Assembly (NCBI RefSeq): GCF_014650895.1
Contig: NZ_BMVV01000003.1
Location: forward strand, 248,001 to 312,000
Direction of reading: 5' to 3'
Source of the DNA: Streptomyces omiyaensis
GTDB taxonomy: Bacteria > Actinomycetota > Actinomycetes > Streptomycetales > Streptomycetaceae
Length of the DNA stretch: 64,000 nt
The position numbers and the translations under genes are program-made. Shown here one piece after another: positions 45,548 through 53,759 of this stretch. Numbering within the stretch: the stretch's first letter is position 1; every line of letters begins with the position of its first letter. Under the pieces are notes generated by a model. It saw only the letters and a list, made by a program, of their open reading frames with translations, was not told where the DNA came from and ran no database searches.

Positions 45548-47541
45548 GAGGTGGGTGACCCTCCGGTCTGCGGGGACGGTCGCAGGACGAGCACGTGCGC
45601 GGGCGTGACGCCCGGTTCCAGGCGCACGTAGGCGTTCCTGCCCCAGTGGTAGGTGTCGCCGGTGAGCTCGTCGCGCACCGGCACGGTCTCGTGCCAGCCG
45701 AGGCCGAGTTCCGGCATGTTCAACGAGACCGTCGCCTCCTGGGTGTGGTGCGGGTCGAGGTTGACGACCACCAGAACGGTGTTCGAACCCGACTTCTTCG
45801 CGTACGCGATCACCTGCGGGTTGTCGGTGTCGTGGAAGGTGAGGTTCCGCAGGCGCCGGAGCGCCGGGTGACGGCGCCGGATCCGGTTCAGCGAGGTGAT
45901 CAGAGGGGTGATCGTCGACCCCGAGCGCTCCGCCGACTCCCAGTCACGAGGCCGGAGTTGGTACTTCTCCGAGTCCAGGTACTCCTCGCTGCCCTCCCGC
46001 AGCGGGGTGTTCTCGCACAGCTCGTACCCGGCGTAGATCCCCCAGGTCGGCGAGAGCGTCGCCGCCAGCACCGCCCGCACCTCGAAGGCCGGCCGGCCGC
46101 CCTCCTGGAGGTAGGCGTGCAGGATGTCCGGGGTGTTCACGAAGAAGTTCGGCCGCATCTGCGCCGCCACGTCCCCGGACAGCTCGGTCAGGTACCCGGT
46201 CAGCTCGTCCTTCGTGTTCCGCCAGGTGAAGTACGTGTACGACTGCTGGAAGCCGACCGCCCCGAGCGTCCGCATCATCGCCGGCCGGGTGAAGGCCTCC
46301 GCCAGGAAGATCACGTCCGGGTCCGCGCCGTTGACCTCCGCGATGACCCGCTCCCAGAACACCACCGGCTTGGTGTGCGGGTTGTCCACCCGGAAGATCC
46401 GCACCCCGTGGTCCATCCAGTGGCGCAGCACCCGCACGGTCTCCGCGACGATCCCGTCCATGTCGGCGTCGAACGCGATCGGGAAGATGTCCTGGTACTT
46501 CTTCGGCGGGTTCTCCGCGTAGGCGATCGAGCCGTCCGGACGGTGGTGGAACCACTCCGGGTGCTTCTCCACCCACGGGTGGTCCGGCGAGCACTGCAGG
46601 GCGAAGTCCAGCGCGATCTCCAGGCGCAGCTCGCGCGCCCGGGCCACGAAGGCGTCGAAGTCCTCGAAGGTGCCCAGGTCCGGGTGGATCGCGTCGTGCC
46701 CGCCCTCCGGCGAACCGATCGCCCACGGCACGCCGACGTCGTTCGGACCCGCCGACAGGGAGTTGTTGGGGCCCTTGCGGTGGGTCTCGCCGATCGGGTG
46801 GACCGGCGGCAGGTAGACCACGTCGAAGCCCATCGCCGCGATGGCCGGGAGCCGTTCGGCGGCCGTGCGGAAGTTCCCCTGCACCGTGCGGCCCTTGACC
46901 TTCCGCACGCCCTCCGAGCGCGGGAAGAACTCGTACCAGGAGCCGAACAGCGCCCGCTCCCGCTCCACCCGGAGCGGGAACACCGGCGACGCGGAGACCA
47001 GTTCGCGCAGCGGGTGCCGCTCCAGGGCCTCCGTCACCTGCGGCGCGAGCGCGGCGGCGAGCCGCGCGGCGGCCGGCCGGGACCCGTCCCGCAGCGCGTC
47101 CGCCGCCGCGAGCACCGCCTCGCGTCCGCCGCCCTTCTTCGGGACGCCCTTCGCGGCCCGCTCGTGCAGCTCCGCGCCCTCGGACAGGACGAGTTCGGAG
47201 TCGATCCCGGCCGGGATCTTGATTTTCGCCGCGTGGCGCCAGGTCGCCAGCGGGTCGCTCCACGCCTCGACGGAGTACGTCCACAGGCCCTCGGCGTCCG
47301 GGGTGACCTCGGCGCCCCAGCGGTCGGAGCCCTCGGCCAGCTCGCGCATCGGGGTCCACGGGCCGGTCCGGCCGGTCGGGCCGGTGAGTACGACATTGGC
47401 GGCGACCGCGTCGTGGCCCTCGCGGAAGACGGTCGCCGACACCTCGAAGGTCTCGCCGGCCACCGCCTTCGCGGGGCGCCGGCCGCAGTCGACCAGCGGG
47501 CGGACGTCCAGTACGGGAATGCGTCCCATGAGCGGATTCAC
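45544..47541 (-). CDS. glgE: alpha-1,4-glucan:maltose-1-phosphate maltosyltransferase
   Basis: A 665-residue GH13_3 enzyme that extends alpha-1,4-glucan using maltose 1-phosphate. The N-terminal domain starts [20 protein letters not shown]. Catalytic Asp386 ([12 protein letters not shown]), Glu415 ([10 protein letters not shown]) and Asp472 (FFVNTPDIL) keep exactly the spacing I recall for S. coelicolor GlgE (394, 423, 480). GTG 47541 follows AGGTGA; ATG 47529 is an alternative. It opens the glgE-treS-mak-glgB cluster. The product is the storage or cytosolic alpha-glucan of sporulating Streptomyces. Confidence 0.97.
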
Positions 47542-47887
47542 AGCATCACCTGACGGGTTACGGGGGTGCGGGTGGTGGTGCGCTCTTTCTAGCCGCGCCG
47601 GAGGCCGGTGGGAGGCGGGCATCGCCGCGCCCCTCCGCGTTCACTCGGATGGCGGGTCCACAGGGATGAAGACGAGTACGGAGCGGACGGTTTCGGGGGT
47701 TACCGGTGGAGCCTTCCCCAGGTTCTCGGGCGGGCAATCCGGCCCTTTGTTAACTACTAGGGCGTAGGGGGTCGGGCAAGGCCACCGGTCGGACACGAAT
47801 CCGGCCGGACGCGTGCGGCGTCCCGCAACCCCCGTCCCGGCTCGTTACGCTGACGGTCCGTCGTCACCGGGAGATCGGGAGACGCAC
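47542..47887. other. 346-bp divergent region between glgE and AraC-type gene
   Basis: No gene is seen. The most notable patch is AT-rich TTGTTAACTACTAG (47748-47761), containing the palindrome GTTAAC and followed by GGCGTAG, giving a short CTAC/GTAG dyad. Minus-strand promoters for glgE and a plus-strand promoter for the AraC-type gene must lie here, but none is clear-cut. Confidence 0.5.
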
Positions 47888-48715
47888 ATGGACGCGAACA
47901 CGGCCCGGGCCGTCCTCCACCACGTGCTGGCCGGACGCTGCCGGCTCGTCCTGCCGGGGGCCGGCCCCCTCGAACTCGCCGCCGGGGACCTCGCGCTCCT
48001 CCCGTCCGGCGCGCGCCACCGGCTCACCGCCGGCCCCGGCGCGCCGCCCCCGCCCAGACCCGCCGCCCCGGGCGCCGGGCCGCCCCGGTCCGGCGGCCCG
48101 CCCGTGGAGGTGCGCGAACTCGGCGGGGAGGGCGACGGCGCCCGGGTCCTCACCGTCCGCGCCGGATACGACCGGCGGACCGCACCGCCCCTCGTCGCCG
48201 CCCTGCCCCGGGCCCTGCGCCTCGGCCGGACCCGCGTCGACGCCGCCCCGCTGCTCCGCGACACCCTCGCGCTGCTCGCCGCCCCCGGCCGCCGGTCCGG
48301 CCCCGGCGACCGGCTGCTCGCCCTGCGGGTCCTGGAGGCCGGCCTGGTCCTCGCCACCGTGCCCCCGCCGCCGGACGGCCCGCGCCGGCACCCCGGCATC
48401 GGCCGCGCCGTCGCCGCCATCGAGAACCGCTACGCCGAGCCGTGGACCGTGGTCACCCTGGCCCGCGAGGCCGGGATGTCCCGCTCCGCCTTCACCGCCG
48501 CCTTCCGCGCGGCCGTCGGCACCACCCCGGCCCGCCACCTGACGGCCCGCCGGATACGGGAGGCGGCCCGACTGCTCGCCGGGACCGGGATCCCCCAGTC
48601 CGCCGTCCCCGCCCGCGTCGGCTACCGCAGCCGGGTCGGCTTCCACCTCGCCTTCCGCACCGCCTACGGCACCACGCCGGGCGAGTACCGCGCCGGCGCC
48701 CCCCGCCGGGACTGA
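47888..48715 (+). CDS. AraC-family regulator with shortened cupin domain
   Basis: A 275-residue AraC/XylS-type activator. The C-terminal DNA-binding domain has two helix-turn-helix units: TVVTLAREAGMSRSAFTAAF and GIPQSAVPARVGYRSRVGFH, ending in FRTAYGTTPGEYR. The N-terminus starts directly inside the cupin fold (HVLAGRCRLVLPGAGPLELA, GDLALLPSGARHRL); the usual 30-40 residues before it are absent and the upstream frame has no family match. ATG 47888 has GGGAGA before it. It lies between glgE and glgP, so alpha-glucan genes are plausible targets. Confidence 0.87.
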   Translation: MDANTARAVLHHVLAGRCRLVLPGAGPLELAAGDLALLPSGARHRLTAGPGAPPPPRPAAPGAGPPRSGGPPVEVRELGGEGDGARVLTVRAGYDRRTAPPLVAALPRALRLGRTRVDAAPLLRDTLALLAAPGRRSGPGDRLLALRVLEAGLVLATVPPPPDGPRRHPGIGRAVAAIENRYAEPWTVVTLAREAGMSRSAFTAAFRAAVGTTPARHLTARRIREAARLLAGTGIPQSAVPARVGYRSRVGFHLAFRTAYGTTPGEYRAGAPRRD

Positions 48716-48821
48716 GGCCCCATGGCCCGGCGGCCGCGGACGCCCTACGCTCGGCGGCACGCCGGACGCACAGCGTGGTGCGTCCGCTCCGTTCCGTCAC
48801 CGGCCTGCGAAGGTGGGACAC

Positions 48822-51374
48822 GTGAAGGCAATCCGTCGATTCACCGTGCGTCCTGTCCTCCCCGACACCCTTCGACCCCTCGCCGCCCTGGCGCGCAATC
48901 TGCGCTGGTCCTGGCACGAACCGACCCGCGCCCTCTTCGACTCCCTCGCCCCCGAGGGGCTCGCCGGAGCCGACCCGGTCCGGGTCCTCGGCGCCCTGGA
49001 GGCCCCCCGGCTGACCGCGCTCGCCGCCGACCGGGACTTCCTCGCCCGGCTCGCCGCCGCCGCCGAGGACCTCGACGGCTACCTGGACCGGCCCCGCTGG
49101 TACCAGGAGCGCGGCTCCGGCGACGGCCCCGCCGCGGTCGCCTACTTCTCGCCCGAGTTCGGCGTCGCCGCCGCCCTGCCGCAGTACTCCGGCGGGCTCG
49201 GCATCCTCGCCGGCGACCACCTCAAGTCCGCCAGCGACCTCGGCGTCCCCCTGATCGGCGTCGGACTCCTCTACCGCCACGGCTACTTCCGGCAGTCCCT
49301 CGGCCGCGACGGCTGGCAGCAGGAGCAGTACCCCGTCCTCGACCCCGGCGAGCTGCCCGTCACCCTGCTCCGCGAGCCCGACGGCACGCCCGCCCGGATC
49401 ACCCTCGCCCTGCCCGGCGGCCGCAGCCTCCACGCCCACCTGTGGGTCGCCGAGGTCGGCCGGGTCCCCCTGCTGATGCTCGACTCGGACGTCGAGGAGA
49501 ACGCCCCCGGCGAGCGGGCCGTCACCGACCGGCTCTACGGCGGCGGCAGCGGGCACCGGCTCCTCCAGGAGATGCTGCTCGGCATCGGCGGCGTCCGGGC
49601 CGTCCGGACGTACACCCGGCTCACCGGCCACCCCGAACCCGAGGTCTTCCACACCAACGAGGGCCACGCCGGCTTCCTCGGCCTCGAACGGATCCGCGAA
49701 CTCCAGGGCGAGGGGCTCGACTTCGACGCCGCCCTGGAGACCGTCCGGGCCGGCACCGTCTTCACCACCCACACCCCCGTCCCCGCCGGCATCGACCGCT
49801 TCGACCGCGAACTGGTCGCCCGCCACCTCGGCGACGACGGCGCCCTCCCCGGCCTCGACACCGGCCGGATCCTCGCCCTCGGCGACGAGACCCCGCTCGG
49901 CGGCGAACCCGGCGTCTTCAACATGGCCGCCATGGGCCTGCGCCTCGCCCAGCGGGCCAACGGCGTCTCCACCCTCCACGGCGCCGTCAGCCGCGGGATG
50001 TTCGCCGGGCTCTGGCCCGGCTTCGACACCGCCGAGGTGCCGATCGCCTCGATCACCAACGGCGTCCACGCCCCCACCTGGACCGCCCCCGAGGTCGGCC
50101 GCCTCGGGGCCGACGCGAGCGACCGCGACCTGTGGGAACTGCGCCGCACCCTGCGCACCCGGCTCGTCGCCGACGTCCGCGACCGGCTCCGCGCCTCCTG
50201 GCGCCAGCGCGGCGCCGCGGCCGCCGAACTCGGCTGGACCGACGCCGTCCTCGACCCCGAGGTCCTCACCATCGGCTTCGCCCGCCGCGTCCCCTCGTAC
50301 AAGCGGCTCACCCTGATGCTCCGCGACAAGGACCGGCTGCGCGCGCTGCTGCTCCACCCCGAGCGGCCGGTGCAGCTCGTCGTCGCCGGCAAGGCCCACC
50401 CGGCCGACGACGGCGGCAAGAAGCTCGTCCAGGAACTCGTCCGGTTCGCCGACGACCCCCGGGTCCGGCACCGGATCGTCTTCCTGCCCGACTACGGCAT
50501 GGAGATGGCCCGCGGCCTCTACCCCGGCTGCGACGTCTGGCTCAACAACCCGCTGCGCCCGCTGGAGGCCTGCGGCACCAGCGGCATGAAGGCCGCCCTC
50601 AACGGCTGTCTCAACCTCTCCGTCCTCGACGGCTGGTGGGACGAGTGGTTCGAGCCCGAGTTCGGCTGGGCGATCCCCACCGCCGACGGGGCCGCCGCGG
50701 CCGACGAGGACCGCCGCGACGACCTGGAGGCCGCCGCCCTCTACGAGCTGATCGAGCGCCGGGTCGCCCCCCGCTTCTACGACCGCGGCCCCGACGGCGT
50801 CCCCGCCGCCTGGACCGCCATGGTCCGCCGCACCCTCGCCGAACTCGGCCCGAAGGTGCTCGCCGACCGGATGGTCCGGGAGTACGTGGAGCGGCTGTAC
50901 GTCCCCGCCGCCGGGGCCCGCCGGGCGCTCGCCCCGGACCGGGCCCGGGAGCTCGCCGCGTGGAAGACGCGCGTCCGGGCGGCCTGGCCGGGCGTCTCGG
51001 TCGACCACGTGGAGATCGGCGACGACCTCGCGGAGGCCGGCGCCGAACTGGGCGCCACCCCGGTGGTCCGGGTCCGTGTCGCGCTCGGAGGCCTCGCCCC
51101 GGACGACGTCGAGGTGCAGGCGGTCACCGGCCGGGTCGACGCCGAGGACTCCCTCACCGACACCCGGGCGGTCACCCTCAAGCCGGCCGGCGGCCCGGAC
51201 CTGGAGGGCCGCCAGCCCTACGCCGGAACCCTGGAGCTCGACCGCACCGGCCCCTTCGGCTGCACGGTCCGCGTCCTGCCCGCCCACCCGCTCCTCGCCC
51301 ACCCCGCCGAGCTCGGCCTCCTCGCCCTGCCGGAGGACGCGGGCGGCGAGGGCGCCGGGGTGCTCCTGAGGTAG
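48822..51374 (+). CDS. glgP: alpha-glucan phosphorylase
   Basis: An 850-residue GT35 phosphorylase of the shorter bacterial/archaeal alpha-glucan type. It releases glucose 1-phosphate from alpha-1,4-glucan, or works in reverse on maltodextrins. The N-terminal module (RPLAALARNLRWSWHEPTRA) is DUF3417-like. The pyridoxal-phosphate site is GTSGMKAALNGCLNLSVLDG with the Lys, and FARRVPSYKRLTL and VVAGKAHPADDGGKK bind phosphate. GTG 48822 follows AAGGTGGGA. It stands opposite the GlgE cluster and provides the degradative arm together with glgX. Confidence 0.95.
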   Translation: MKAIRRFTVRPVLPDTLRPLAALARNLRWSWHEPTRALFDSLAPEGLAGADPVRVLGALEAPRLTALAADRDFLARLAAAAEDLDGYLDRPRWYQERGSGDGPAAVAYFSPEFGVAAALPQYSGGLGILAGDHLKSASDLGVPLIGVGLLYRHGYFRQSLGRDGWQQEQYPVLDPGELPVTLLREPDGTPARITLALPGGRSLHAHLWVAEVGRVPLLMLDSDVEENAPGERAVTDRLYGGGSGHRLLQEMLLGIGGVRAVRTYTRLTGHPEPEVFHTNEGHAGFLGLERIRELQGEGLDFDAALETVRAGTVFTTHTPVPAGIDRFDRELVARHLGDDGALPGLDTGRILALGDETPLGGEPGVFNMAAMGLRLAQRANGVSTLHGAVSRGMFAGLWPGFDTAEVPIASITNGVHAPTWTAPEVGRLGADASDRDLWELRRTLRTRLVADVRDRLRASWRQRGAAAAELGWTDAVLDPEVLTIGFARRVPSYKRLTLMLRDKDRLRALLLHPERPVQLVVAGKAHPADDGGKKLVQELVRFADDPRVRHRIVFLPDYGMEMARGLYPGCDVWLNNPLRPLEACGTSGMKAALNGCLNLSVLDGWWDEWFEPEFGWAIPTADGAAAADEDRRDDLEAAALYELIERRVAPRFYDRGPDGVPAAWTAMVRRTLAELGPKVLADRMVREYVERLYVPAAGARRALAPDRARELAAWKTRVRAAWPGVSVDHVEIGDDLAEAGAELGATPVVRVRVALGGLAPDDVEVQAVTGRVDAEDSLTDTRAVTLKPAGGPDLEGRQPYAGTLELDRTGPFGCTVRVLPAHPLLAHPAELGLLALPEDAGGEGAGVLLR

Positions 51375-51378
51375 CGCC

Positions 51379-51426
51379 GCGCCCGCGACGGCCGCGCCCC
51401 GACCCGGGCGCGGCCGCCGCGGGCGC
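51379..51426 (+). terminator. glgP terminator
   Basis: A long stem: GCGCCCGCG (51379-51387) pairs with 51418-51426, then an internal loop, then GGCCGCGCCC (51390-51399) pairs with 51406-51415. Confidence 0.7.
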
Positions 51427-51466
51427 TCCGTACGCCGGGCCCCGCCCGTTGCCTAGGCTGGGCCGC

Positions 51467-52153
51467 ATGATCAGGGTGCTGCTCGCGGACGACGAGGCGA
51501 TGATCCGTGCCGGGGTGCGGGCCATCCTCACCACCGACCCCGGGATCGAGGTGGTCGCCGAGGCCGGGGACGGGCACGAGGCCGTGGAGCTGGCCCGGCT
51601 GCACCGGCCCGACGTGGCCCTCCTCGACATCCGGATGCCCCGGCTCGACGGCCTCGCCGCCGCCGACGCGCTGCGCCGCACCCTCCCGGGGACGGCGGTG
51701 GTCATGCTCACCACCTTCTCCGAGGACGACTACATCGCCCGCGCCCTCGGCGGCGGCGTCGGCGGCTTCCTCCTCAAGTCCGGCGACCCGCGCGAACTGA
51801 TCGCCGGGGTCCGCGCGGTCGCCGCCGGCGGAGCCGCCCTCTCGCCCACCGTCGCCCGCCGGGTCATCGACACCCTCGGCGGCGAACGGCTCACCCGCGC
51901 CGCCGACGCCCGCGCCCGGCTCGCCGCGCTCACCGGCCGGGAGCGGGAGGTCGTCGCGCTCCTCGCGGCCGGCTTCTCCAACCAGGAGATCGCCGCCCGC
52001 ATGCACGTCGTCGAGGGCACCGTGAAGGCCCACGTCAGCGCGGTCCTCGGCCGGCTCGGCCTGCGCAACCGCGTCCAGCTCGCGGTCCTCGCCCACGAGG
52101 CGGGGCCGGTCGGCGGGCCCGGGCCGGACGACCGGGGCGCCCCCGGTGCCTGA
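51467..52153 (+). CDS. NarL/LuxR-type response regulator
   Basis: A 228-residue response regulator. The receiver has LLADDE, phospho-acceptor Asp54 in ALLDIRMPRLDG, the Thr switch in VVMLTTFSEDDYI and Lys in GFLLKSGDP. The C-terminal LuxR domain is LTGREREVVALLAAGFSNQE, then IAARMHVVEGTVKAHVSAVL. The last 20 residues are Gly/Pro-rich. The end overlaps the kinase GTG by 8 bp, so the two are translated together. The target is unknown; the flanks are glgP and a metalloprotease. Confidence 0.95.
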   Translation: MIRVLLADDEAMIRAGVRAILTTDPGIEVVAEAGDGHEAVELARLHRPDVALLDIRMPRLDGLAAADALRRTLPGTAVVMLTTFSEDDYIARALGGGVGGFLLKSGDPRELIAGVRAVAAGGAALSPTVARRVIDTLGGERLTRAADARARLAALTGREREVVALLAAGFSNQEIAARMHVVEGTVKAHVSAVLGRLGLRNRVQLAVLAHEAGPVGGPGPDDRGAPGA

Positions 52154-53657
52154 GACCTCCCCGGCCCGCCGCCGCCTCTTCGACCTGGCGCTGTGGATGC
52201 TGCTCTCCGTCCCGGTCCTGCTCCGCTCCGATCCGAACGACGGCGGCTCCTGGTTCCAGGTCGCCGCCGGGATCACCGTCCTCGGCGGCTGCGTCGCCGT
52301 CGGCCGCCGGTGGCCGCTGCTGCCGCTGGCGGTCACGGTCGCGGCGAGCCTGCCCGCCTCCCTCGAACTCTTCACCCCCTCGTACAGCCTCGCCCTCGTC
52401 GCCTTCGGCTACCTCGCCGGGCGGCGCCAGGACCACACCCGCGGCTCGCTCTGGCTCTTCGGCGCGGTGGCCGCGGTGGGGCTGCTCCTCACCCGGCTCA
52501 CCGGCACCTCCCTCGGTCCCTGGTTCACCCTGCTGCTCGCCCTGGCGCTGGCGATCGTGGCGCCCTGGCTGGTCGGCCGGTACGTGCGCCAGTACGACCG
52601 GCTGGTGCGCAGCGGCTGGGAGCTGGCCGACCGGATGGAGCGGGAGCAGGCGGCGGTGGCCGACCGGGAGCGGCTGCGGGAGCGGTCGAGGATCGCCGGG
52701 GACATGCACGACTCGCTCGGCCACGACCTGGCGCTGATCGCGGTCCGGGCGGGCGCCCTGGAGGTGGACCCGGCGCTCGGGCCCGGGCAGCAGCGGGCGG
52801 CGGGGGAGCTGCGCCGGGCGGCGGCGGAGGCGACCGAGCGGCTCCGGGACGTCATCGGGGTGCTGCGGGAGGAGGGCGCCGAGGCGCCCACGACCCCGCC
52901 GGACGAGACGGTCGGCGACCTGGTGGACCGGGCGCGGGCCTCGGGGCTGGACGTGACGCTCTCGGGCGGCCCGCCCGCGCTGCCGGGGATGGCGGACCGG
53001 GCGCTGCGGCGGGTGGTGCAGGAAGGGCTGACGAACGCGGCCAAGCACGCCCCGGGCGCCGCCGTGCGGGTCGAGGTCCGGGAGACCGGGCCGCGGGTGA
53101 CGGTGCGGGTGGAGAGCGGGCCGGGCACCGGGTCGGGGCCGCCCGCCTCCGGGGGGTCCGGCCTCGTCGGGCTCGACGAGCGGGTGCGGCTCGCGGGCGG
53201 CACGCTGTCCCACGGCCCGCTGCGGGGCGGCGGCTTCGCGCTGACGGCGGTGCTGCCGCGGCGGGCCCCGGCGGCGGTGCCGGCCGCGCCGACCTCCGCC
53301 CGGGAGCTGGACCGGGCCAGGCGGCGGGTGCGCAAGGACCTGGTGCGGGCGATCTGGATCCCGCTGGCGCTGCTGGCCGCGCTGGCGGTGCTGACGGCGG
53401 GCGTGGCGCTGTGGTCGCAGTCCCGCGCGTACCTGGAGCCCGACAACTACGCGCGGCTGCTGGTGGGACAGGCGTACGGGGAGATCGTGGAGGACCTGCC
53501 GGAGCATCCCCTGGAGGTGCCGCCCGCGGGGCTGGGGCCGGAGCCGGCGGGGGTCGACACGTGCCGGTACTACCGGGCGACGGTCTTCGCGGAGCTCCCG
53601 GTCTACCGGCTGTGCTTCGCGGCGGGCCGGCTGGCCTCCGCGGACGAGCTGCGCTGA
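52146..53657 (+). CDS. sensor histidine kinase with extra C-terminal membrane segment
   Basis: A 503-residue kinase of the NarX/DesK class. Residues 10-145 form about five membrane helices, His188 in AGDMHDSLGHDLALI is the phosphorylation site (HisKA_3), and VVQEGLTNAAKHAPGA is the N box. The ATP lid glycines are GSGLVGLDERV and GGGFALTAVLP; the G1 Asp motif is replaced by VESGPGTG. After the kinase domain there is a sixth helix (about 402-423, IWIPLALLAALAVLTAGVAL) and about 80 residues outside the membrane with Cys473 and Cys490. A kinase core between two membrane regions is uncommon. GTG 52146 overlaps the response-regulator gene. Confidence 0.92.
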   Translation: MPETSPARRRLFDLALWMLLSVPVLLRSDPNDGGSWFQVAAGITVLGGCVAVGRRWPLLPLAVTVAASLPASLELFTPSYSLALVAFGYLAGRRQDHTRGSLWLFGAVAAVGLLLTRLTGTSLGPWFTLLLALALAIVAPWLVGRYVRQYDRLVRSGWELADRMEREQAAVADRERLRERSRIAGDMHDSLGHDLALIAVRAGALEVDPALGPGQQRAAGELRRAAAEATERLRDVIGVLREEGAEAPTTPPDETVGDLVDRARASGLDVTLSGGPPALPGMADRALRRVVQEGLTNAAKHAPGAAVRVEVRETGPRVTVRVESGPGTGSGPPASGGSGLVGLDERVRLAGGTLSHGPLRGGGFALTAVLPRRAPAAVPAAPTSARELDRARRRVRKDLVRAIWIPLALLAALAVLTAGVALWSQSRAYLEPDNYARLLVGQAYGEIVEDLPEHPLEVPPAGLGPEPAGVDTCRYYRATVFAELPVYRLCFAAGRLASADELR

Positions 53658-53693
53658 ACCGGCGGGGGTGCGCGGAGGGCGGCGGGGAACGGG

Positions 53694-53729
53694 CGGACGC
53701 CCGGAGGGATGGGTCCCTCCGGGCGTCCG
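53694..53729. terminator. bidirectional terminator, kinase/metalloprotease
   Basis: CGGACGCCCGGAGGGA pairs perfectly with its complement across loop TGGG, between convergent genes. Confidence 0.8.
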
Positions 53730-53759
53730 TCGTGACTGCTCCGGGCCGTGCCCCCCGGG

